DNA of 64,000 nucleotides, from positions 74,403,301 to 74,467,300 of the forward strand of contig CM037592.1 in NCBI GenBank assembly GCA_021018995.1, read 5' to 3'. Each line of letters opens with the position of its first letter. Within the stretch, counting starts at the first letter, position 1. Of this stretch, positions 56,029-64,000 are shown in pieces. A program made the position numbers and the translations under genes. The notes below the pieces were generated by a model, which did not search any database, had not been told where the DNA came from, and saw only the letters and a program-made list of their open reading frames with translations. The stretch comes from Chloranthus sessilifolius (Eukaryota; Streptophyta; Magnoliopsida; Chloranthales; Chloranthaceae).

Positions 56029-57730
56029 GGCTGCGTTTGGGAACAAGCATTTGCATTTGAGAATTTCAAATCCAAGCATTTTAAATCTAAGCATTTTAAA
56101 TTCAGAATTTGAAATATTTGGATTTGCAAATCTCTTATTTGGATGTTTTAGCATTGCATTAGGATTTGGCCCAAGGATTTATAGATACTTTATTGGTTAA
56201 TTTTTTTATAAAAATAATTTATATTTTATTGGTTTCCTTCATTCTAGGTTGGGGTGGAAGTCCGGTAAGGCGAACCGAAATCGAAACTAAAAATTTCGGC
56301 TTCGGTGTCGTTTCACCGAAAATCAAACCAGAACTGAAATGTTTTGAGTTCGGTTAACCGAACTCCCCAACCCCTGAACCGAAACAGAACTGATCTATTT
56401 TCAAGTTTTTTTGAATATTTTTTTTTGTTTTATTTTTTTCAGTTTTTCAACTTATGATCAATTTTCTTTTTATTGGAAATTGATTTCTCTTGTTTGATAA
56501 CATGAAAGTATAATTACATAGGTGGAATAAAAATTGTGTCATAAAGTGAAAGTTTTATCAAATATCAAACTTTGATCATAGATAAAAATTTACAATACCA
56601 AAATACAAATAACACAATAATAAGCATTATCTACTGTCAAGATACACTTATCAAATTTTGATTGCAGTCCAAATTTGAATAAAAATCAAATTTTGACTAA
56701 AAGTAAAACTTTGACCAATAAAAATGATACAATATATTTTTAAGTTACAAATTAAACAATGATAGATATTTTTAATTATAGCATTCCACTAATTACAATT
56801 TATAGATTTTTATAGAAAATCAAACTTTGATAAAAGTCAAACTTTGACCAAGGAAAAATTTCACTGATATGATATAAATTTATGCAGTAGTAGACTCTAT
56901 CTATAAGGATATTTCGAGTTAGACTATAAATAAATTTTGCATAAAAGTCAAAGTTTGACCACTAAAAATGAGGCAATGTATTTTAAAGTTACAAATTAAA
57001 TAGCGATAGATATTTTTAATTATAATAATCCACTAATTAAAATTTATAACTTTTTATAAAAAAATCGAACTTTGACAAAAAGTCAAACTTTGACCAAGAA
57101 AAAATAGCACTGATACGGTATAAATTTATGTAGTAGACTCTTTTTATAAGCATGTCTTGAGTTTAACTAAAAATAAATTGTGTAAAGGTCAAAATTGGAC
57201 CAAAAGTCAAAGTTTCACTAAAGGTCAAACTATTGACTAATAAAATTGAGATTCTAGTACCACATTATAGATCAACATGGACGTATCATTTTTTCATTAT
57301 CAAATTATAAAGGTCAGTTTAATAAAAAGTAAAATTTTAATTAAAAATCAAAGTTTGACCTTAAAGTCAACCTTTGACCCATGGGTGGGATGCCTCATGC
57401 TCAATCCAACCAGATTGGTCAAGGTTAAAAATATTCGGCTCAGGCAGATCGAGTATCAGGTCAAACCATACCTATGATGTACTGGATAACAACTTTTTAT
57501 TCACAAATCATAGCCAATTATATGATGGTGTAAGATTTGGATTTTCAAATGACGCCTAAGAAGTGTTATTTACAAATCCACTTTTTTACATACATACATG
57601 GATTTCTAAATTCTAGTGAATTTACCAAATCCAAATCCAAACCCAAAAATGTGAAACCAAACGGTGGATTTGAATTTAGGAGATCCAAATCCAAATCCCG
57701 AAATTCAAATCCACGTTCCCAACCGCAGCC
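56029..57730. mobile_element. PIF/Harbinger-like element, copy 2, with nested TTGAC element
   Basis: GGCTGCGTTTGGGAAC at 56029 pairs with GTTCCCAACCGCAGCC ending at 57730. TAA flanks both sides (56026-56028 and 57731-57733), the 3-bp duplication expected for PIF/Harbinger elements. It is oriented opposite to copy 1. About 56440-57375 is an inserted copy of the TTGAC/GTCAA element (49369-51018). A short CGGTT-motif passage lies at 56265-56400. No transposase is visible, so it is non-autonomous. Confidence 0.8.
56440..57375. mobile_element. AT-rich element with TTGAC/GTCAA repeats (copy 2)
   Basis: Reverse-oriented relative of 49369-51018; for example CACTGATACGGTATAAATTT here matches the reverse complement near 50160-50180. 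It is absent from the other Harbinger-like copy, so it inserted later. Confidence 0.55.
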
Positions 57731-58192
57731 TAATAGGTTTTAAATCCTTGGCCCCATAGCTGATCATAACTCATCAAAAACAATCTCAAGCACAAATAGC
57801 AAAATTCAAATTACTTGTAAGTTCTAAGCCTAACAAAAAAACTCGTTTTCAAACTAATTAAAAAAAATAACTGAATTCTTTTTATTTTTATTTTTTTATA
57901 ACATAACTGAATTCTTGTTAAGCTAATTAAAAAAAAATAAAGATATAACTTAATTTTTTAAACTAACTTAAAAAAAATTAGTCTCGGACTTCACTACTAA
58001 CAAAGTTCATAACATGGCAAAAACAAAAAAAAAAACAAAGTTCATAACTCACCAAAAATCAATCTAAATCACAAATAATGAAATTCTCTTTACCAAGTAA
58101 ATTATAAGTTAGAAACCCATCAAATTATTTTAAAGAAATTAAACTAATTAAGAAAATTAATCTACGTACCAAACTTAAAAGAGAAAATAATA
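57731..58192. other. AT-rich stretch, nothing recognised
   Basis: A-rich runs and several AACTCACCAAAAATCAATC-like passages (57765, 58045, 58470) that repeat irregularly; no gene seen. Confidence 0.5.
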
Positions 58193-58432
58193 GGGCACTT
58201 TAGAAAAACAACCTTAAAAAACAAATGTTTTAGCAGAAAATTACAGAACTTAAACGCTTTAAAAAAACAATGTTTTCACAGTTTTTTGAAGTTTTGTGAT
58301 CCGTGAAAGGATTGTTTTTAATGAGGATTTGAGATCTCATGGATCTCTAAACTTCAAAAAACCGAGAAAGCAGTTTTTTTTTAAAGCGTTTAAATTCTGA
58401 AATTTTTTTAAGGTTGTTTTTCTAATTTTCCC
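58193..58432. mobile_element. MULE-like foldback MITE, 240 bp
   Basis: GGGCACTTTAGAAAAACAAC pairs with GGTTGTTTTTCTAATTTTCCC; the arms extend about 110 bp. Flanks are AAAATAATA (58184-58192) and AAAATAAAA (58433-58441), a 9-bp duplication with one mismatch. Different family from 50205 and 55088. Confidence 0.75.
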
Positions 58433-59155
58433 AAAATAAAACTTTACTGCCTTGAACACAGAAAACTCATAAAAAAATCAATGTCAAGCCCAAATAACAA
58501 AATTCTCATTACCAAGTAAAACTATAAGTTCTAAACCCATCATTTTGTTTTTTTATTTATTAATTACGTAAATAAACTTAATTCTTTCAAAAATACTTAA
58601 AAAATTAGTAAACGAAAAAGACAAAAAAAAAACCTTACTTTACTCTGCTTGAGGATTAAACGCAGAAAACTCCTCCAAATCAATCAATCTCGACCGTTAG
58701 TCTCAAAATTTCACCATTAAACAGAGGATTAAAGGCTGCAACAAACACATAATTAACAGGTATAAACAATACATAAATGGAACTATTTTGAAATTAAGCA
58801 AGATAAATAGTTTTAGATTGAAGCAGAGAGGAGACCTAACGAAACTAGCGGTGATTAGGATCGCCTGTGAAACAGAAATATGATTAGATCTGATGAGCCT
58901 GAATTTGTATTATAGAGATGCATCATGGAAGAAGATGGGGAGTTTTCAACTAATTTTTTCCACTTTATTTTTCTTCTCCTCGGGAAATCCACCCTTCAGT
59001 CGCTCCTTTTTTGGTTCGTATGCGTTGAAAGTTAGGGGATAGTTGAGAACCCGAAGCAACGGTTATTTTTCATTTCGTCTTCCAAAGTAACCATACTTTT
59101 GATGTAAACTATCGAAAGACCACTGCTTTTTGCTAATGTTGTCTAAATGAGTTGG
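58433..59155 (-). other. Candidate promoter and first leader exon of the membrane-protein gene
   Basis: Around 58835-58930 the minus strand shows a TATAATAC-like box, a pyrimidine-rich stretch and CGTTAGGTCTCC, a possible splice donor. It is 4.4 kb upstream of the ATG. This is inference; no transcript evidence is available. Confidence 0.25.
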
Positions 59156-59363
59156 TAGGGCTATAAACGGGTAGAGCTAGGTGACTTGACTCAAGGGTAG
59201 GGCTATAAACGGGTCGGGCTTCATCTGCAGCCCGGTAAAGTTTAGCCTGGTTTGGGTCGGGTTTGGTTTACATAATAATGTCAAGCCCGGAAGCACTCAG
59301 GCTACACCCCGCACGATTTTGTATCCAGGATGGGTTCAGGCCTACTTTTTAGGGTAAAAAATA

Positions 59364-60434
59364 GAGGGGCTGCTGCTACACTCCCACCAAATACGACATT
59401 CCCCATTAAGTACAATTGAAAACCGTTGATTGATTTGAAGCGGATGATGAAAGTTGTTTTTAATATGTTTGATCTTAAGATTATGGGTATATTATCGAAC
59501 GGTCGATTTTTTATTTCATGTGTGTACACATCCCAAAATTGTGCAGGGGCAGAGCCATAATTTTTTCATAGGTGGTCATCTAGTTAATTAATGTTAAAAA
59601 ATTATATAATTTTTTTTTCTAAGCAAACACTAAAAAAAATATATTTACAAACGAAACTAGATATTAAATAAAAGAAAATCATATACATATCGATTAGGCC
59701 GTTCCAACAAAATTAACATAATTCAAAATTTCCTCAAAGAACGACTACGAGGTAGTATCATCCTCGTCGTCATCCTCTAAAGAGTAGGAGTAGGATGATG
59801 TGACAGTATATTACAGGGAGCCCAGGAGACCATCAAAGCTGTTGAATATATCCCGATGATGAACGGGAAGACCCGACGTTTTTTTATTTAATAATTTTGA
59901 TGCCTTTGTAAAATTATATATGTATTAAGTTTTTTTTTCCTCTTTACATATCTTAGTGAATTGTTCTACTGGTAGACTAAGTGCTTTGTGAAGGTTAGGT
60001 ACTAGGTACAAACCTTGTAATGTGTAGTAAATTTTTTAATTTTTTTAATTAATTATACTAGAGTCTATACACCATATATGTGAGTATGTAGCTCTACAAC
60101 ATAGTAGAGCCCTTGATTTTAGATAATTTTGGGAAAGTTTGCGTGGTCAATTGACCACCCAAGTCATAATGTGGCTTCGCCTCTGAAACTGTGACCCGAG
60201 ATCATGTGGCACACATAATGCTCATAGGTTACCATCAAACAGTCGATTTTTTAATTTCATGTGCCACATGGAATAAAAAAATCAACCGCCTGATGATATG
60301 CTCATGACTTGAAGATAAGTTCCATGGAAGATTGGAACGAAAATGCTCTTCATCCGATTCAAAGCAGTCAACAATTTTCAGGAGTTTTTAATGGGGATAT
60401 TTAGTATTTGGTAGGGGTTAGTAGTAGCCCTAAT
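59364..60434. mobile_element. Foldback element F2 (split by a hAT-type element)
   Basis: GGGGCTGCTGCTACACTCCC on the left pairs with GGGTAGTAGTAGCCCT-type sequence on the right (about 60420-60434). Shared motifs with F1 and F3 include AACGGTCGATTTTTTATTTC. A 642-bp element lies in the centre. Confidence 0.65.
59544..60185. mobile_element. hAT-type MITE, 642 bp, with 8-bp target duplication
   Basis: Terminal inverted repeats CAGGGGCAGAGCCATAAT and CAGAGGCGAAGCCACATT. Flanks are AAATTGTG (59536-59543) and AAACTGTG (60186-60193): 8 bp with one mismatch, as expected for hAT elements. Confidence 0.8.
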
Positions 60435-60884
60435 AAATCTCAGGATGACAAAAGAATGAGCCCGACCCAACTAGGCCCGATTATATTAAGGGATAGATTG
60501 GGCTGAGCCTAACCTAGCCTCGGGTAAAAAGCACGACTCTGAAAGCACTTCAACCAAACTTGGTTCCAATTTTATTCAGATTGTGTTCGGGGGGACTATT
60601 TTTTCAGGGTAAAAATTAATTGGATCTATTACAAGCTTGGCTCGAGCCCGGCTTATAGACAGTCCTATTCACAGGTCCATTTTTGGGACTCGTGATTCCA
60701 TCAGGTGTGTCTCGTGTAAAGATCTATCGTATAAAAGACTGTGGCAATAAACACGGCATAGACAGCCCAAATGTGGTGCCAGTGTAAACTCGCACTTATA
60801 GAGGATTCATTTGGCGCAACACACTAGGACGAGACCCGAAAGGGGGGGAGCAGTAGTGGGGATTAAAACACATAGCATCTTTAA

Positions 60885-61490
60885 AACTCTTTAAGGAACC
60901 TCTCTTTGCGCCCACCAATTTACTGAAAGTGCTCATTTAATGAAAGGATACCTCTTTTAGTGCCACGCATTCTCTAAAAGCGCCCATGTCAGACCTTCAA
61001 AACCATTGATTGCTTCAGATAAGATGATAAAAATTGTATTTCATCCCGATCTTTCACACAATGGATCTTGATATCATGTTGCACCTATCAGACAGTCAAT
61101 TTTTGATTCCACATGTCACAGATCCCCAAAAAATTCTCCTTAAATTCTTTGGCACACATCACGCTCAAACGTGATATTATGACCATTTTCTGGGGGGTCT
61201 GTGACACATGGAATTAAAATTTGACCGTCTGATAGGTGTGAGATGGTCTCAACACTTATTGTGTGGAAAATCGGGGCGAAACATGATTTCCATCATTGAT
61301 TTGAAGAAATTAATGATTTTGAAGGGGTTGCACACGTGACGCTTAAGAAATTGCATGGGTGCTGCTAGAGGTACCCTTAATAAAATAACTCGATAGCATC
61401 CACCACCCACCGCACAGCCGAAAATCATGAGTGGGTGCTTTCAATTAACAAGTGGGCACGAATAGAGGTCCTACCCAACTCTTTAACACT
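60885..61490. mobile_element. Foldback element F3, complete copy
   Basis: AACTCTTTAAGGAACCTCTC (left) pairs with GGTCCTACCCAACTCTTTAA (right, reverse complement), and the inner arms (61014-61333) pair over more than 110 bp around a CCCC/GGGG centre. Shared motifs with F1 and F2: CACACAATGGATCTTGA, CAGACGGTCAA-type. Confidence 0.7.
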
Positions 61491-61510
61491 ATTATTTTTA
61501 AAAGGTGTTG

Positions 61511-63590
61511 ACTCTTTTTTTTTTTGAGATGAAAAAATAAATTTCATTGAATTAACTCAGTTGTTACAATATTATGAATAAAGAAGGATAATCCTCAACC
61601 CATACATATTTAGATTTACACTGAAGACCACATTTTGAGAGAGCATATGTGCTTTGTTTGCACATCTTCTGGTATATTTGCACTCCCAAATCTCGAAATG
61701 TTGTAGTCTTTTTATATCTTCAATAAAAGCCCTAGTTATCGAGTGATCGGTCGCCACATTTTTAACCGCATTTATAATATTGATCGAGTCGCTTTGGAAA
61801 GTAATAGATCTTAATCCTAGATTATGAGAAAATAGCACACCTCTAAGGGCTAAGGCTTTAGACATTGTAGCCGAAGTGATATTTAGGAATCATTTGATAA
61901 GAGAGCCCATAACCTCTCCCCTTTTGTTTTTGATGATAATCCCAATGCCTCCCATATTTGACTGTTGGATCCAAGCCCCATCAGTTGACAGCGAATGTCG
62001 GACTTTCATTTGGTTGCCACTAATCCTCCACCCTTGTATTTACCTCATGATTTAAATCATTACTTGCATTTTGGAATTCTTGTAGATATGAAATAGCCCA
62101 AGAAGGCAGTTCCCGTGGGCTTTTGGATCGCTCACCATGAAGAACCTCATTCCTATTATTCCAAATACACCATGCAATAATGGAAAAAACTTCCAATGCT
62201 TCTTCTCCACCTCCTATCAAAGTTGCAAGTGCCCATTCCCCAAAAGAAGGTTTTTGTACTGAAAAAGGTTCGAATATCAAGGAGACAAAGAAACCAGATT
62301 TGGGATGCAGTATGACAGTCCCGCAAAATGTGCATTGTAGTTTCACCATCCTCCCCACAGAAGAGACAGCTAGGATCAATGTAACCAATCCTCTTCCTCA
62401 GATTTTCTCGAACCGGAATAATATCTCTACATGCATGCCAACAAAAACTTTTAATTTTGTTTGGGATATGGCAGGTCCAGATCGCACATCACAATTTTTT
62501 CATAGGCATATCGCTCGTACTTGCTGTGCTTTTTTTATTTAAAAGCAGGTGATATGCACTTTTGACACTGAATTTACCTGTATTAATGTAAGCCTATGCC
62601 CTTGTATAATTCCGTTTCATGGAAGGTATTGGAATATTTATAATGGCATCAGTGTCCTCTGGGAAGAAACTACTTCGAATTAGATCTACCTTCCATTTTC
62701 TGGTCACTGAATTAACAAGATTTGACATACTGTTAACTCCAATGTCATGAATTGGGGTAACCACCTTGAAAGTACTCATCCTTGGAATCCACCGAGCAGC
62801 CCAAATTTTAATTGGCTTACCATTGCCTACTCTCCACATCAGCCTCTTCTCAAAAAATTTCTTTGCTTGAACCAAGCTCTACAAGGTATATGAAGCATGT
62901 TTTCCTTGTACCGTCTCCATGAAAGTCTTTTGTGGAAAATACTTTGCTTTGAGTAATTTGTGAATAAAGGAGTTTTGGTACATTTCCAGCCACCAACATT
63001 GCTTGGCTAACATAGCCAAATTGAAGGCCTTCACATTTTTGAAGCCCATTCCCCCATGAAATTTTGAAGTGCACATAGATTCCCAATTTAACCAGTGGAT
63101 ACTTTTTTCCTTTTTGTTAGTACCCCACCAAAAATTTTCCATCATCATAGCCACATTGTGAAGTAGATTCTCCGGAAGAGCAAAGCAACTCATTGTATAT
63201 GTGAGAATGGCTTGTGCGGCTGCTTTGATAAGGGCCTCCTTCCTGGTCTTAGAGAGAAGCTTTTCTTTCTGTCCCTGCAATATTCGCTACACTTTATCTT
63301 TGATAGAGTTAAAGATAGCATTCTTGTTCCATCTAACCACCATTGATAATCCCAAATACTTTTCTTGACCATCGATTCGACGCACTTGCAAAGTTTGTGA
63401 ATATGAAGCCGCATTACCTTCAGTACATTCTTACTAAAGCTGCCGACTTGTCCATAGTTACCTACTGGCTAGAAGTATTCTCATAATTTATTAGTAATTG
63501 GACCCTAATAAAAGAGGATGTCATCGGCGAAGAACAAATATGAAATAGTTAGCGCACCACGACATATTTGGACCCTAAAATTTTACCACA
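61511..63590 (-). mobile_element. L1-type LINE, 3' part of ORF2, degenerate
   Basis: Minus strand, poly(A) tail seen as T-run at 61513-61525. Blocks in order: RT catalytic SYLFFADDILFY (FADD codons at 63520-63531), a thumb region (KEKLLSKTRKEALIKAAAQA and ENFWWG, 62879-63280), WRVGNGKPIKIWAARWIPR (62594-62875), a zinc-finger reverse-transcriptase tail with CLFCGEDGETTMHILRDCH (about 62290-62385) and an RNase H-like domain (61572-61988). Frameshifts and stops break it repeatedly. It is not autonomous. Confidence 0.8.
61572..61988 (-). pseudogene. LINE RNase H-like domain (RVT_3 type)
   Basis: Begins STDGAWIQQSNMGGIGIIIK (first catalytic Asp in TDGA) and continues through a TGA (61890-61892) to MSKALALRG and FQSDSINIINAVKN. 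The position normally holding the second catalytic acid (E in AEALALRE-type motifs) reads Lys here, one G-to-A change away, so the domain would be inactive even if translated. Confidence 0.65.
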
Positions 63591-63669
63591 AGCAACCTGT
63601 CACGGGGTCACTCTTCCAGCAATGTCAGCCCATGCGACACTTAACGCCCGATGCGCTAAGTCAGTCTAA

Positions 63670-63680
63670 CTCTGATACCA
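63670..63680 (-). other. Initiator-Met tRNA primer binding site
   Basis: Minus-strand TGGTATCAGAG, the standard site of many plant LTR elements, two bases inside an LTR ending CGTAACA. Confidence 0.7.
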
Positions 63681-63682
63681 AT

Positions 63683-64000
63683 TGTTACGGGGGCGTCCTT
63701 CGACACGCCATCAACCCGCGTGGTGCCTTGCTACCGCATGCAACGAAGCCAATCAATCTCTTCATCAGTTCTGATACCACCCGCCTAGAGGACGGGAACT
63801 CTCCCTCATGGTTACCTCTATTTCGCGGGCTACCATCCGATGTATCGTGCCCCTTATGACACGCTCGATTGAACTAATGTGCCTCGTGCTACTGTGCTCA
63901 ACTAAGTCCCACGCAGCCTACCTTTGTGTGCGTTCCAAATTACTAGCACACGTCCATACCTAGCCCACATATTGTCGTGCTTAACTAAGTCCCACACAGC
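63683..64000 (-). mobile_element. LTR of another element (continues past window)
   Basis: Plus-strand reading starts TGTTACGGGGGCG; the element lies on the minus strand, with its internal leader running down to about 63590, where LINE sequence begins. AACTAAGTCCCACGCAGCC-type passages recur near 63899 and 63979, about 80 bp apart. Copia or gypsy type cannot be decided. Confidence 0.5.

Larger units (their letters stand above)
59156..60667. mobile_element. hAT-like non-autonomous element with nested insertions
   Basis: Left end TAGGGCTATAAACGGGT occurs twice, 42 bp apart (59156 and 59198); the right end reads TAGGACTGTCTATAAGCCGG on the opposite strand and ends at 60667. TAGGG-type ends and GGTCGGGCTT / AGCCCGG interiors fit hAT MITEs. 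No clear 8-bp duplication is visible. It contains foldback element F2, which contains another hAT-type element. Confidence 0.5.

Noticed and set aside
63518-63859. + strand frame of 113 codons near the right edge
   Set aside because: It crosses the LINE/LTR boundary and the primer site, so it is antisense to both elements and has no domain.
1-64000. tRNA, rRNA, snoRNA or microRNA genes
   Set aside because: No tRNA cloverleaf, rRNA segment or convincing microRNA precursor was recognised; hairpins seen belong to transposons. A tRNAscan or Infernal run would be decisive.

Overview
This is plant nuclear DNA, almost certainly from an angiosperm with a large, repeat-rich genome. The main evidence is the set of transposon lineages: Athila-type and Tat/Ogre-type Ty3/gypsy LTR retrotransposons with plant-style tRNA primer sites, an L1-type LINE with a plant-style RNase H tail, and MULE-, hAT- and PIF/Harbinger-like foldback elements. 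Only one credible host gene is visible. The species cannot be named from sequence alone.

Layout. 1-4994: 3' internal part and LTR of an Athila-type element on the + strand. 5031-5903: + strand fragment of the Tat-type LTR that dominates the window. 6019-7144: minus-strand pseudogene resembling plant-mobile-domain (PMD/MAIN-like) proteins. 7145-39175: head-to-tail, minus-strand array of four LTRs of one Tat-type family (a-d), with two long internal regions (A, B) and one remnant (C). The internal regions encode only a gag domain plus a Lys-Pro repeat frame. No reverse transcriptase, RNase H or integrase was recognised, so this looks like a non-autonomous, gag-only family. Internal region B also carries an Athila solo LTR with a perfect 5-bp target duplication, and a second, chromovirus-like LTR remnant.

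39176-41358: + strand LTR, primer site and leader of another Tat/Ogre-type element, cut by an Athila-type element at 41359. That element (41359-48813) has decayed gag, protease and the start of RT, lacks the rest of pol, and ends in an LTR unlike its 5' LTR. 48814-53393: foldback elements and a PIF/Harbinger-like element. 53604-54482: an open reading frame for an acidic single-pass membrane protein. Its presumed 5' leader region (to about 58.9 kb) holds an oppositely oriented copy of the same Harbinger-like element and two MULE-type MITEs. 59156-61490: nested hAT-like and foldback elements. 61511-63590: minus-strand LINE remnant. 63590-64000: end of a further LTR element with an initiator-Met-tRNA primer site.

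How the parts work together. In the Tat-type array, LTR, primer site, gag, repeat frame and polypurine tract follow each other in retroelement order on the minus strand. Internal regions A and B also carry a + strand (antisense) TATA box, a short conserved ORF and a poly(A) signal. The GCGC/AATT motif cluster upstream of that TATA box also lies upstream of the LTR's own TATA box. This shared promoter module is the most interesting pattern I found. Family assignments rest on recognised motifs, not on database searches.
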